Source: Cryphonectria parasitica EP155 (lineage: Eukaryota > Ascomycota > Sordariomycetes > Diaporthales > Cryphonectriaceae). Taken from it: a DNA stretch of 64,000 nt. The position numbers and the translations under genes were made by a program. The stretch is from contig NW_024468916.1 in assembly GCF_011745365.1 (NCBI RefSeq), forward strand, positions 2,153,630 through 2,217,629, given 5' to 3'. Under the pieces are notes generated by a model, which was given only the letters and a program-made list of their open reading frames with translations, had not been told where the DNA came from and searched no databases. Shown one piece after another: positions 1-11,789 of the stretch (position 1 is the stretch's first letter; each line of letters opens with the position of its first letter).

Positions 1-1872
1 AACTACGCGTTGAATGGGCTGATGCATACTGGTCTTGATCTATCAAGGCCGCAACGTAAGATGATGCGAGGTCTACGCAGCTCAGTGCACGCACTTCAAA
101 CGATACTGCCACCCTGCCTGCAAAGTGCAACAACATGTCAGCTCCGTCAGCTTGTCGATACGCAAGACGTGCCATTGTTGGCCGCACCTAGTCGCATACA
201 GCCTCGACCACCGGGCGGTGGGCCAGAACAACGTCCAAGCCTGGTGCAGATAGCTCCGCCGCACCTCGAACTCCGCAGGTACGAGACCAAGCTCTCCGTC
301 TTACCCTCCGCGGTGAACTTCTGGGAAAGCCTTGGCCTTGGCCCATCTCAAGGTTCCAAGGACGTTCACTCGGTCTGCGTCTTCCCAAACTTGGATGGTA
401 TGGCAGACAGCGCAGGCATCTTTCTGGATCGCCTCAGCAATGTCTACGAGTCGTTAAAGCTAGGAAGCTTTGACCGTATGCCCTCATCACCCAACGTACC
501 GAATGGGCTTTTGCCCTTTGAGGTCGACAAGACGACCAACGCCCCGACTACCTCACAAGGCTCACGATCTGGTCAGCCACTTGTGGATGATATGGCCAAA
601 CTCGCAGTTGCCATATTCAACACGACGTCTGTGTCCAAGAACTTTGTTGTGTTCTTTGTGTACACGCCCGAGAACCCTGGCACGATCGTCGAGTCCTGTC
701 TGGCTTTTCAGCGGATGTTTGAACTGTACAGACGAGCCTTGACGGAACGGAAGAAGCCGGCACAAAACGAGTTGGTGCTGCAGCTGGTTCCCTTGAATTT
801 TGTTGGTACACCGACGTCAATGGTGGTTTTGTCACCAGGTGACTGTATACGGATATGTCTTGAGGTGTATGATCGATGCACTTTGTTTGGAGGGCCGATG
901 CCCTCGCCTGCCATCGTTCTTGAGCAGCAGCCGGTCACCTCAGGCATAAGCTTTCAACTGAGGAACCCCCCATCCCCCAATGTGCTGCAAGAGAACTCAG
1001 TCATGCATATCGCGTATGCACAAAGTGTCGATGATAGGTGGATAACTACAGCATGGACGGACAACCGCGGCTGCAAGCAGATGACAGCATCATACTGCCT
1101 GGGGCGGAAAGGCAGACCACTCTCAAGATCCTTTGCTGACATTGCTCACGAGATCTGGGCAACAACCCATGATCTTACATCCATATGGAAAGTTCACTGG
1201 CGCATCGTCATCACCAAAATAGGCGTCATGGATCCAGCAGAGATCAACGAGTGGATCACACTGGCACAGAAAGAATCAAAGTCCTCGTTTAGCCTCGTGC
1301 TACTGACGGTCGACACGAACCCGTCGTTGCAGCTGGTACCCAGCGTCCCCAAGACATCTATGGCAGGACAGGCTACCTTTTACTCAACACCAGTCTCCAC
1401 GCCTCAGCCTGCAACGATGTCTCCAGAAGCAGTCGGCAATCCGTCGACACCCAAAGGCGCCCCGACCTCTACCAACGTCTCTACTCCTGTAGCAGACAAC
1501 AACGCAGTCGAGGCCGATACTGACGCCACTCTTGTGGATGTGTCGGACACGACCTGGGGTGCGGTGCTCTCGCACCGTCTGAATACGTCCTGCTCGCTCA
1601 CAGACCCAACCCCAGCGCTCATCAGTGGCTACCTGATCAGGCGCGGCGGATTGCGTGCAGACGACCCACCTACAGTTATGGAGGTCAATGTGATCCACTG
1701 CGAGGGTAACCCGCGTGTTCTCGAGTTGCTGCTGCGGGAGATGCTGTCTGTCTTCCGGGGCCTGGGAACGATCGCGCGGGCCAGGTCTGTGACGGAGAAG
1801 GAGGGCGATGTCCGACCGTGGCATGTGGCTGCGGTAGAGAAGGGACTCAGGGCATTGTATCAGCTGATGTGA
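1..1872 (+). CDS. MED13: Mediator complex subunit 13, C-terminal part (5' truncated by window edge)
   Basis: The frame is open from base 1 to a TGA at 1870-1872, giving 623 visible codons; the N-terminal part lies outside the window. It matches the fungal Med13/Ssn2 (Srb9) C-terminal domain. Family-like stretches include FGGPMPSPAIVLEQQPVTSG, YAQSVDDRWITTAWTDNRG, THDLTSIWKVHWRIVITKIG and the downstream LVLLTVDTNPSLQLVP. Med13 is the largest subunit of the Mediator CDK8 kinase module and links the kinase to core Mediator in the nucleus; its C-terminal half is known to fold like an Argonaute MID-PIWI module. A Ser/Thr/Pro-rich low-complexity insert lies around bases 1380-1540, inside the conserved part. 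No intron is needed in the visible portion. The gene converges on the MTA phosphorylase gene, with about 500 bp between the stops. Confidence 0.9.
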   Translation, partial: NYALNGLMHTGLDLSRPQRKMMRGLRSSVHALQTILPPCLQSATTCQLRQLVDTQDVPLLAAPSRIQPRPPGGGPEQRPSLVQIAPPHLELRRYETKLSVLPSAVNFWESLGLGPSQGSKDVHSVCVFPNLDGMADSAGIFLDRLSNVYESLKLGSFDRMPSSPNVPNGLLPFEVDKTTNAPTTSQGSRSGQPLVDDMAKLAVAIFNTTSVSKNFVVFFVYTPENPGTIVESCLAFQRMFELYRRALTERKKPAQNELVLQLVPLNFVGTPTSMVVLSPGDCIRICLEVYDRCTLFGGPMPSPAIVLEQQPVTSGISFQLRNPPSPNVLQENSVMHIAYAQSVDDRWITTAWTDNRGCKQMTASYCLGRKGRPLSRSFADIAHEIWATTHDLTSIWKVHWRIVITKIGVMDPAEINEWITLAQKESKSSFSLVLLTVDTNPSLQLVPSVPKTSMAGQATFYSTPVSTPQPATMSPEAVGNPSTPKGAPTSTNVSTPVADNNAVEADTDATLVDVSDTTWGAVLSHRLNTSCSLTDPTPALISGYLIRRGGLRADDPPTVMEVNVIHCEGNPRVLELLLREMLSVFRGLGTIARARSVTEKEGDVRPWHVAAVEKGLRALYQLM

Positions 1873-2375
1873 GATAGCTGTGCAAGCGACCTGTACGATA
1901 AACGGATAGACTGGTGGGCTTCGCTCTACTTTAAGAATGAATTTGATTACATCGCTCTTCGCCGCTCAGCAGTGGGCCATGGTATCGGCTTGTTGGCGTA
2001 TGGCATAGGATGGCATGGCATGGCATGGTTGGCGCTAAGCATTAAAGTATATTTGGGTGTTTGAATACCATTAGGACGAAATATACAGATGATACTAAAA
2101 GGTTCAGATATGCAACCAATTTTTTCTGTGCTGTCTATCCTCTTAAGTCTTCCCTCAGTGCCCGAATTTCTAGGTGGCGCAAAACAACGAGTATGTGCCA
2201 CATTCCTCCCCATATTTATAAGTGACCTGTTCAAAGTCCTCTTCTTCTCTAACGTGCGCTGGCAGTTGATGCCAGGCAGGGGATATCTCAAAGTTAAGCA
2301 AAACATCCAGCCGACAACGCCATCACATGTATTGGTGCCCACATCTAACAGCCTGCCTGCACCAGGGGGCCTACA
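1873..2375. other. Convergent intergenic region, MED13 / MTAP 3' ends
   Basis: About 500 bp between two stop codons facing each other. It presumably holds both 3' UTRs. I see a short GGCATGGCAT-type direct repeat near 2008-2028 and no convincing coding frame. Confidence 0.6.
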
Positions 2376-3523
2376 TTAATCCTTCCAAAAGTTAGGGAAC
2401 AGATATTCCACCCTCTCCATAGCTTTGGGATCCCTTCCTGCGGGCTTTGTCATGAACTTGACAGCACCGACACTCGCGCCCTCGAGGTGCTTGGCGACGA
2501 CCAGGTCCCCGTGTTCCTTGTCCTCAGCAACGAGCTCATCCAGAACCGCGCCCACCAGCCTCTTGGCGTTGACGCTGTTAGCGCTCATGTACTTCATGAC
2601 CATGGCCACATCGACGTCCTCGCCCGGCACGGAGCGCCAGCAGTCGTAGTCGGTCGCCATGCAGATCATCTGGTAGGCGAGCTCGGCCTCACGGGCGAGC
2701 TTCGCCTCGGGGAGGGCGGACATGTTGATCACGCTGCCGCCCCATGTGCGGTACATGTTGGACTCGGCGCGGGTGGAAAATTGGGGTCCTTCTGTTGGTG
2801 GGGTAGAAAGAGGGGGAGAAAGAGATCGTTAGCATCTCTTATCGTCCTTTTATATGTTCAAGGGGAGGGAGGGAGGGGCTGTGGGGGAATTTGACATGGT
2901 CATCAAGACGTACCCATACAGACGATAGTGCCGCTCTCATGCAGCGTCGAGCCCTCGCCCTGCATGGCTCCGGCACAAGCCTTGACAACCTTGGCCAGCT
3001 TCTCGTCAAACGGGTCCGCGAAGCCAACATGGCCCACCAGACCCTTCTCGAAGAAAGTGAAGGGCCTGACCCCCTTAGTCCGGTCTATGATCTGATCCGG
3101 CACGACAAAGTCCATCGGCCTGATGTGTTCCTGCAGCGACCCGACTGCGCTAAAAGCGATCACACACCGTACTCCAATATGCCTGAGAGCCGCGATGTTG
3201 GCTCGGGAGGGAACCTCGTGGGGAGCGTGCTCGTGGTAGGCGCCGTGGCGCGACAGGAAAGCGACGGGGACGCCACTGTGCTCGAGGATCTGGATGGGCG
3301 CCGAAGGGTGGCCCCATGGCGTCAACGGGTTCACGGAGGCGACGGGGATGTAGCCCTCAATCTGAGAGAGGCCAGTGCCGCCTATGACGGCGATATGGAC
3401 AGGCCCTGGAAGAAGAAGATGGTTAGACCACATCACTGGCGGAAGGGAAGAGATATCGTGTTTTGCACTCGTGTGGACTGCATGGGACTTACGATCGAAC
3501 TTTTCGGGGAGATCGTGTGCCAT
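2376..3523 (-). CDS. MEU1: S-methyl-5'-thioadenosine phosphorylase
   Basis: Three exons on the minus strand: 3493-3523, 2914-3405 and 2376-2788. Introns are 87 and 125 bp with GTAAG and GTACG donors. The joined protein is 311 residues, the usual length for MTA phosphorylase. It catalyses phosphorolysis of methylthioadenosine to adenine and methylthioribose-1-phosphate, the first step of methionine salvage after polyamine synthesis. Visible family motifs are GGTGLSQIEG near residue 17, SRHGAYHEHAPHEVPSRAN (phosphate and ribose binding), INMSALPEAKLAREAEL, and TDYDCW, where the Asp contacts the purine base. The start codon at 3523 precedes MAHDLPEKFD, and the short first exon joins in frame to VHIAVIGGTG. 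It shares a 657 bp divergent promoter with the ataxin-10-like gene. Exon joins were deduced from motif continuity. Confidence 0.94.
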
Positions 3524-4180
3524 CGTGAATGATTGTATATGCAAAAGGGTGAGGAAAAGGGAATCAAAGTGGAGGAAAGAAACAAAGGAAGAGAAAGCCA
3601 AAAGGATGCCCAGTCAATCAGTCGCAATGAGGGTAGCAGGCAGATGCTACCCCGCCAAGATGATGCTGAAGATTTGGTGGGGCAAATCATTTCTCGGTTG
3701 CCCCTCTGTCGTGTACCATAAGTACTGCGTGGTACTTTGTACTCATGGTACTGGCCCATTTTCTGGCGCTTGTTGCCCCTTACCTCATACCCACCCTGGC
3801 GGTCTTGTTCTAGTACAACCCGGCAGCGACGTCCTCACCCGCGCGACCCACCGTAAATTTCACATTGCAATCCAGCTCACCTCTGTCTCTCTTTCTCTCA
3901 CTCTCTCACTCACTCACACATACACCCTCTCCATCATCTCGAAAATAGCCTTGACACCTCCTCACTCAGGCAACAGATTCTCATCAAGCATGTACACTTC
4001 CAATTGCCGCTAAAAATCGAAGCAAAGGAACACCTTCACGAAAAATACTCACTGGCCTTCTCCTTCGCACCAACTTCCCAAATCAGGCCGACCTGCCAGA
4101 GTTGCCCCACACACAAAACTCAAGAACAAACAAGCTTCGAGGCTCAAGGAGAGACGACTTGCCGCCTGCTTTAGTAGGCG
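3524..4180. promoter_or_regulatory. Divergent promoter between MTAP and the ataxin-10-like gene
   Basis: 657 bp separate the two start codons. A pyrimidine-rich tract of CTCT and CACT repeats lies at about 3880-3925, typical of core promoters in filamentous ascomycetes. No clear TATA box was seen on either strand. Confidence 0.5.
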
Positions 4181-7100
4181 ATGGAGACTAGGACTGGAGT
4201 CATGGCCATGACAGCCGCCGGCGAAGGTGGCGCACTCGAGGTTCCGGTCAGGCCGGTCTCAAATGATACCATCGAGGAAAGATATTTTACGGCGGCGCTC
4301 ATGTGCCTTGAGGGTCACTTCACCGACTCTCCGCCCATGGGTGTCCAGACCACCCTCAAGGTCGCTGCCATGGTATCAAAAACTCTAGATAAATCTCATG
4401 CCTGGAAGGATGTCCGGTACGTAACCTGTGTCTGATTCCCCTCAAAGGAGATCGATTTCCTGACCTGAACCACAGCGAGAATTTGTCGGAAAACGTGGCA
4501 ATTTGGGTCTGGTTGACTCGAATATTTGCAGCCGCTATACCGAATCTCACAACCCGTTCTGTCGGACCACTGGCCAGCCTCAACGACCCCGACAAGGGCG
4601 TGACGCCTCAAGAGAGCACGGCTCTCATCATCAAGAACTACCAGGGCCTGAAGGAGGACCTGCAGATTTTGAACAAGCTGATGCACATCGCCCGGAATCT
4701 CCTCGTCACAACCGAGCCCGAGGTGCCGCAGGATATCTGTGCGGCAGTTCATTTCGACCAGATGGTCTATCAAACTATTATCCTGTGCGTGAACGTGACC
4801 AGCAAGGGCTATGACGGAGAGGTGCTGGACGAAGTCTCCCGGGCAAGGCTAGCTGAGATCACCGACCTTTGTAAGAACTGTCCCATTTTGTGTATATCTG
4901 AGCCCCCCAGGCGGCCCGCTGACAGTGTCCTCCAGACAAGAAAATACTGGTGACATCCCTACAGCAGGCGCACAACTGGACCGCCAAGAATGACAGAAAC
5001 AAGATGTCATTCTGGTACGACGTCTTGTTCGACGACGATGCCAACATGGACGATTCGCAGGACGATTCGGATGAAGAAGTCCATTTTCGCGTAGATGTTG
5101 CCAGGACAGAGGTCCAAAACTGGCTGGAGCGCAACTCAACCATGACCACTACCGCCCAAGATCTCCTCAGGGCCTACGCAGTGGAACAAGCCCGGACACA
5201 AAGACAGCCTGGGCCCCTTGCCCCGATATCACCACTGGCATGGAACTGGCTGCCTAAGGGGTCTGTGAAGGTCAGAGCTGACAGGTCAGGGGAAGAAGAA
5301 AAGGACGACGACGATGACGATGATGATGACGACGACCTGGATGAGGACGAGGAGGATCTTAATGATGACGGTAGCATGCCAGAGTGGGACCCGAATGAGA
5401 CCGACAAGTTCGAGCAGGACCGGCGTTATGGCCACGTCTCTCGTGAGGTCGACGAGTGGTGGGCCAAGGCCCAGGACCCAAACCTCCATCGACTGGTTGT
5501 GCCGATGCCCTCGATTGAATTCGCCGAGAAGCGTATGATGGTTTGCAAGGAGAACCTCATCAACAGATTCGCCCATCAGTACCGAGGGGATGATCATCCT
5601 GATTCGCTCCAGGATGGGGATCGCCCACCTGAAGAGTACAGCGAGGAGTATGTGGACGATATGGCGGATGACGACGATGTCGACGATGACGAGTCGTATG
5701 GAGATGGTCCCATGACCGGCCTCCTCACTGAGGTGCCCAATATCCTGGACCCCAAGCAGATCGAGGCCCTGCATATGATCATCAAATCATGCATCCTCGA
5801 TGCGGCGGGCAGCGGCTTATCAGCAACAGGCGAGAACCTGCAGCTGACACGGTGCCGGATGCTCCTGGCATTAGATTGTGGCAAGAGTCTGCTTCGGGAA
5901 ATGCTGGTCTTCATTGCCGTCTGGGAGAAGGATGAGACGTCATTGATCTTTCAGTTGACTAGCCAGATCGTGGAGGCCATTCACAAGAGCGCTCTGATCC
6001 CGTATGCTTGGAACAGTCTACGGATCCCGAAGGATATTGTGTCACCTGCCCAGACCATCCTCCTGCGACTGGTCAACTACATGTTTCGCGCACGACTCAA
6101 AGATAACCCCTCTGAGGCGTACCAGGACCCGACGGCAGCGGTCAGGCTAGTTCACTTCTTCTTCATCAACTTCCGCAGCAGGATCGTCCCGGAGTGCGTG
6201 GCTCTGATGAAGCTGCAGGCGGACATCCGACACAAGAAGCTGGATCCTACAGACTTCCCTGTGGACAACTGGGACATGGAGCGTGCCAAGGACGGGTTGG
6301 TGCAGTTCCTGGACTTCCTGACGAGCGTATCGGAAGATCCCGAGGTGCGGCCCAAGTTGATCGAATGGGAGGCGGCGTACGATCTCATCTCACTTTTACG
6401 AGGGCTCGAGGAGGGCGTGGCGAAGAAAAGTCTCGTAAATCCGCCAAACCGATCCAAAGACCGGGTTAGCCAAGCATCCCCACCGGTGAACAATGGTCAT
6501 CACGACCCCAACGACGCCAAGCCTCCTCAGCCACCGCATGCGGGCAACAATATACGCGACACACCGGCTGCATACACCTTCCCATGGGCTGGCGTCAAGG
6601 GCCAGATCCTGCAGATTCTCGCTACACTGCTGCAACCACCTCGCGGCCACCACAGTCCGGGCAATGCAACTGTGCAGAAGCAAATTGTGAAGCACAATGG
6701 TATCGTTGCGCTGTTGAACTGCTGCACTTATGACGATCACAATCGCTACGCCAGGGAGCGGGTTCAATTATGTCTCAAGTGGCTCATGGACGGCTCTGAG
6801 GACGCCAATAAGTTTCTGCGGAACTTGGTGGCCCATGGGCCTCAACCAACTGCCACCCATACTGTAGCTCCGGGCCAGTCTGCAAACCTCCGCATCGATG
6901 GCATCCCGGGCGAGGTGAGAGTGACGGTGCATCCTAAGCAGACCGACCCTGTGACGGCGGGACACGACAAGACTGGCGCTGCCGGTGTCACCAGTGCTCC
7001 TCGTGCCGCTAACCCGGGACGCGTGGTCAACGCTCTGCCTCCGGCAGCGCCGAGTACTAGTACCACAGCCAGCGGCAGCAGTGATAACAAGGCATTGGCC

Positions 7101-7292
7101 AGCACTGCTAACACCACCGCGCGAAGCAACATGCGGAGCTATCTCCAGTCGATCGACTGGACACAACCGCACATGCCCTCGCCCAGCCGAACCGACGAGC
7201 TTCTACACGATATCATCAACCTAGCCGACGAGGCAGCGCGGCTAGCTCTGGGCGAGAACGTGGAGGAGACGGAAGACGAGAATTTTATGTGA
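4181..7292 (+). CDS. Ataxin-10 / Ctr86-type armadillo-like protein
   Basis: Three exons: 4181-4416, 4476-4870 and 4936-7292, giving 995 residues. The second acceptor (TCCAG before 4936) is the nearby choice that keeps frame; it yields the continuous helix YKKILVTSLQQAHNWTAKND. The C-terminal segment GIVALLNCCTYDDHNRYARE, near residues 790-810, is the ataxin-10 domain hallmark (an isoleucine/leucine-rich stretch, then DDHN, then RE). An ARM-like helical segment, LQILNKLMHIARNLLVTTEP, lies near residues 145-165. Yeast Ctr86 and metazoan ataxin-10 share this domain. The molecular role is not well defined in fungi; animal work links the family to cytokinesis and signalling. Two acidic runs (about residues 325-357, including 11 consecutive Asp, and about 448-465) and a Ser/Thr/Ala-rich region near the C-terminus are probably disordered. 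Family assignment rests on the C-terminal motif and overall layout. Confidence 0.8.
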
Positions 7293-7985
7293 GGCACTCT
7301 GAGTAAATCACCTCGTTGCTTGTCGTGCGGGAGACTCTGTTTATTCCTTGGCCCCTTGTCAGAACGTCTCCTTGTTTCCAATCTCTCTGGGTCTTATCCG
7401 CTACACCATCAACCAGGCCCTTCTCAAACCGAGAAAGAGAAAAGAAAGAGAAAAAAACACAGCCAAACTCTGGTGGAACATGAGGTTTTCTAATAGCATT
7501 GTTGCTTCTAGGTTTTACGTCATGAAGCTCACCGAGCGCCTCAAGAAAGAGGGAATTGATATCAATCTACGGGATGCACTAGGTGTTGATACAGATCCTA
7601 AGCTGAGGAATCTACGGGGGAAATTGTAGGGAGATATATATATATTCGGGTGGCAAGAAATTATCCAGATGGAAATCTTGGATCAAATGTGAACGGGAGA
7701 TATTCCACATCAGGGAATGGCGTTTGTGGGAAGGGATACAGCATCTACGTTTACACTGCATTTTATTCACAAGATAAGCAATACCACCTGTGCATAGAGA
7801 CAGATTGTATTATTTTATTTTTTTGGAAGGTTTTGCATTCTTGTGCCACTGGAATCACTACTCCAATACAGCATTGCTAGAGTCCAACATGATCATGCAT
7901 TTTTTTTTTTTCAGACCCATACATACTCTACAGCATTAATCAAAACATCCATTGCCCTTGTTTCAACGTCCATCTTCGTTCTCTT
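7293..7985. other. Convergent intergenic region, ataxin-10-like / thiolase
   Basis: About 690 bp between facing stop codons. It contains short A/T-rich stretches (TATATATAT at about 7634, T runs near 7810 and 7900), consistent with 3' UTRs and poly(A) signals. A 93-codon plus-strand frame at 7348-7629 resembles no family I know and is treated as UTR. Confidence 0.5.
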
Positions 7986-9623
7986 CTATTCGGCGACCCA
8001 CACAGCAGCCATGCTAGAAGAGCGCAACACACACGAGGTCAGCGCCAGTCTTGAAAGAGGCGGAGGGAACGAGGGGAAAATAATGAAAGACTTGACTTAC
8101 CCCATACCAGTACCAATACACATACTCGTGACACCAATCTTCTCACCCCTCCTCCTAAGCTCGTACAGCAGCGTGGAGACCTGCCTGGCGCCCGTGCATC
8201 CGAGCGGATGACCAAAAGCAATGGCGCCGCCCTTGGGGTTGATCTTCTCGGCGGGCAGGCCCAGCTCGTTGGCGCACCACAGGCACTGGCTGGCAAAGGC
8301 CTCGTTGATCTCAAAGATGTCGACGTCGTCCTTGGTGATGCCGGTGAGCTCAAAGACCTTGGGGATGGCCTTCCAGGGCCCCACACCCATGAGCAGGGGG
8401 GCGACGCCGACGATGCTGGCGGCGACGTACTTGCCGAGGATGGTCTGTCCCAGGCGCTCGGCGGTGCTGCGGCGCATGAGCAGGACGGCCGCGGCGCCGT
8501 CGCTGATCTGGCTGGCGTTACCGGCGTGGATGGAGCCATCACGGGCAAACGCGGGCTTGATCTTGCCCAGGGACTCAGCTGTGATGCCGTCGCGCACGCC
8601 ATCGTCGCGGTCCACGACGATTTCCTTTGTCTCGCCGCTCTTGGGGTCCTCAAATTTCACCTTGAGAGGCAGGATCTCCTCCTTGAAAAGGCCCTGCTTT
8701 TGAGCCACGACAGCCTTTTGGTACGAGGCAGCGGCGAAGGCGTCCTGGCTCGCGCGGCTGATGTTGCGGGCCTTGGCCATGTCCTCGGACAGAACGCCCA
8801 TGGGGACCTTGCAGTTGGCGGCCTCGGGGTGGGATTCGAGGAGGTCGGAGAACTCGGTTACGGCGCCGGGCCTGTGAACAAAAGACAACAACACTTGGTC
8901 AGCATCTGAGGATGAGGAGGAGGAAGGGGAGAAAGGGTTGGAGGGCCCGGGGGGGGGGGGGGGGAAGGGAGCTTGTCTTGTCTCCCGGGAAAGAGAAAGA
9001 AACAAACATACCCGTACTGCGTAGACATGCTCTCGACGCCCGCGCCGATGCCCACCTCGATCATGCCGGCGCGGATCTGGTTGGCGACATCCACACACGC
9101 CTGCAGGCCAGAGGAGCACTGCCTGTTGAGGGTGCGCACAGCGGTAGACTCGGGGAAGCCGGCGGCCAGGGCGGCGGCACGCATCTCAGTGGCACCGCCA
9201 CCTGGGGCAAGGACGGTGCCGACGCAGACGTCCTCAACCAGGGACGGGTCGATCTTGGAGCGGTCGATGAGGCCCTTCAGGGCGCCGACCACGAGGTCGG
9301 AGGCCATAGTGTCCTTGAAACCTCCCTTACCGCCCTTTGTAAAGGGGGTGCGGAGGCATGCTGTGACGACAATCTGTCGGTAAAAGAGTTAGGGCATCTT
9401 GTGGCTTGCCTGGGAATCAGAAGAAGAAAGAGGATGGGCAGGAGGAAGACGAAGAGGACGGCCTACATCATCAGGGTTCTTCTCGAGGAGCTTCTCCTTG
9501 CCAAACTTGGGGCTGGTAAGCTGGCTGCCAATAGAGGACAGTCTGTCGAGGGCTGGAAGAGCGATCAGTCTGGAGAACGGCACATCGTCGTCGTCGACCT
9601 CGTCAAGGAAGCTTACCACCCAT
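7986..9623 (-). CDS. POT1: Peroxisomal 3-ketoacyl-CoA thiolase (acetyl-CoA acyltransferase)
   Basis: Five exons: 9617-9623 (7 nt), 9467-9552, 9012-9373, 8101-8871 and 7986-8013, giving 417 residues, the normal size. It catalyses the last step of peroxisomal beta-oxidation, thiolytic cleavage of 3-ketoacyl-CoA. Catalytic motifs are visible: the nucleophile Cys in NRQCSSGLQA, the His in GGAIAFGHPLGCTGAR, and the second Cys in CIGTGMGMAAVWVAE, which is completed only by the 28-nt last exon. The N-terminus after splicing reads MGALDRLSSIGSQL. This contains R-L-x5-Q-L, a match to the PTS2 peroxisomal targeting consensus, so matrix import through the Pex7 route is expected. The start depends on a 7-nt first exon (ATGGGTG followed by GTAAGC). 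A 16-G run on the plus strand (8949-8964) lies in the third intron. Confidence 0.93.
8949..8964. repeat. G16 homopolymer (C16 in the thiolase transcript intron)
   Basis: Sixteen consecutive G on the plus strand within the 140-bp intron 8872-9011 of the thiolase gene. The length may be unreliable if the assembly is from short or long noisy reads. Confidence 0.8.
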
Positions 9624-10505
9624 CTTTGCGGTTTCTTTGCTGTTATTGATGATCTGTCAAAGTGTCGGTTTGGTCTGAGGGACGAGGAGGGACAATATCG
9701 AATCCAGGATAAACAATATGCTTGACGTGTAGAACAATAGGGAACTCTTGAGAAAGGATTATTCTGTTCAATAGAAAAGTATCGAGAGGACATGTTCTTC
9801 AAACAATGTGTCGGTGATTCCTAAGTGGGCCTTCGAGTTACCGAGGCACCGGGCATGCGCTCGGGGCAGCTTCAGGACGGGCAAGGTTAAGCGTCATAGG
9901 TCATCCTGTACTACTGTAGTCTCTGACTTGCACCTGCCACGCCATTGGCTTTCCTTTTTTTGCCTTTCTGTTTTGGCACATGGGCTTCTCTCCAGTTGGC
10001 ATGTGATGATGGTCAGTGTCCCCTTCCATGAGCCCTCCTCTGTCAGGACGGACTTGACCGCATAATCAGTCAGCAGAACATTGACGTTCACTAATCACCT
10101 GCGTCGTCTTGAGTCCTTTTCTAATCTATCTTTTTATTTCTTTTTCCTTTTCTATTTTCTCTTTACCTCCCCCTGTCCACCTTCTCGAGCTCACATCTGC
10201 ACATAATCCTTCCCTCTCTCTGTTTATCAGTTCTGGGAGCAAAGTCATGTAACCCCCAGATGCTGCGCTACAGCGACAAGAACTAGTCATCCCTTTTGCA
10301 TTGTGCATACTGTAACAAGCCTCTGATCTTCTGGCCTCGCCAAGCTGGACACAGATTGGGCGACATCTCAAATGTCGTTCAGTGACGTCGTCTCTTGTCA
10401 ATCGTCATCCAAGCAAGACTTGTAAGCCGGACTCTCGGAGCAAATTCTCTCAGTGAGGTAAACGAACGAGATCCATCAGATCCACCCGACCGGAGATATG
10501 GCTTC

Positions 10506-10513
10506 TATATAAG
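10506..10513 (+). promoter_or_regulatory. Candidate TATA box
   Basis: TATATAAG within CTTCTATATAAGGCTGCC, in a region otherwise of mixed composition. It lies 1.8 kb before the next plus-strand start codon, so it would drive either a long-leader transcript of that gene or a non-coding RNA. Motif only. Confidence 0.3.
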
Positions 10514-11314
10514 GCTGCCTGCCCCATAGTCACGGTGCGGCGCCTTCAAAAGAAAAAAAAAAAAAAAAAAAAAAACCTATGAGGAGGAGGATGATCATGA
10601 TGATTATAGAAAGAATAGGCTTTATTGAGGCTGCGGTACAAAAGGAAAGAGCCAGCCAGGCCCAGGCTACCTGAAGCTATCTAAGCAAGGCAGGGCAGGT
10701 GCCTGCTGCAATGGTTATGATCCTCGGCATCAGGCTTGCTTACTTACTTTGACTTGATGTTTTTGTCTTGTCGTCTGCTTCATCTCATCCACCCTCCGTC
10801 GTCGTTCACCATTTACTACCACCACCGCCACCAACAAATGATCTGTTCAGCAACGTGGCACAGATAATCAATCGCCCAACAGGTGAGAAACTACCTACAT
10901 ACTCCATACAGCAAATAATGCAGCAGTAGCACACATGATATTACACAAAAACAAAAACCCTTGTGCCCCACTGACAAACCAACGGAGCCCCCTTTCCACG
11001 CCTCATCCCTCCTCCTACTCCAAGGGACTCGCCGGCCTAGCTGAGGAGCGCTACAGATGTGGTGCCCTTACCTGTGCGCCTGCAGGATTCGGGGATCCGT
11101 TTGAGAGGGATTGCTTTGCACCCACAACGGCTAAAGGGTCCACCCTATCGAACGCACAAGTCGCGCGACAAACCCTTGGAGAGCCCACGACTGTGGCCCA
11201 ATCTCGCTTGCACACGGTTGCCATCCCTCTCTTGACTCGTCCTAGTCTAGCCCTGCCGAGCCTGCACCGGCCCCTCGTCTCTCTCTTCAAGGCTTCTTCC
11301 CGCTTGTTTATCTG

Positions 11315-11357
11315 CCCCCCCCCCCCCCAATAAGAGAGAGAGAGAGAGAGAGAGAGT
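11315..11357. repeat. C14 homopolymer plus (GA)n microsatellite
   Basis: Fourteen C at 11315-11328, then AATAAGAG and continued GA dinucleotides to about 11357. Confidence 0.8.
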
Positions 11358-11764
11358 GAGAAAACCCTCATTGACCCCGGCGAGGGATTGATTGATGATC
11401 GTCTCCGGACCCGGGGCCCTGCGGGAGGAATCAGGCCTTGTTCCTCTCGTTTTCCACTCAGTGGCGTGTTCGAAGCCTTGTCTCTCTTGCCTTTCTCAAT
11501 TCTTTGATTCAGTTTTCCATCTTTGTTCTCCTCATACTCTGATTGCGGCTCTCTGGTTTGTCACCGTGCGCGCTTGCTCGCTTGCTCTAGGGTGTTTGAT
11601 CTTTTCTGCAACCCTCCCCCCCTCCACACCAAGATCATACTCAGTCCACTGGTGGCGACGCTCGAGCCTCCAGCCCCAGCCCCGGCCGTCTTTCTCTATC
11701 TCCAGGACTGCTCAGCTCTGCCTTGCTGGTGCCTCTCGAAACCCTGATCCTTTCCTCCTCTTTT

Positions 11765-11789
11765 TTCTTCTTCTTCTTCTTCTTCTTCT
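11765..11789. repeat. (TTC)n microsatellite
   Basis: About eight perfect TTC units in the pyrimidine-rich region upstream of the membrane-protein gene. Confidence 0.8.

Noticed and set aside
5174..5407. Minus-strand Ser-rich frame
   Set aside because: Mirror of the poly-Asp stretch in the ataxin-10-like gene.
7348..7629. 93-codon frame ending KLTERLKKEGIDINLRDALG
   Set aside because: Lies in the 3' UTR position of the ataxin-10-like gene, begins in mixed sequence and resembles no family.
8208..8909. Long plus-strand frame (233 codons)
   Set aside because: Antisense shadow of the thiolase fourth exon.
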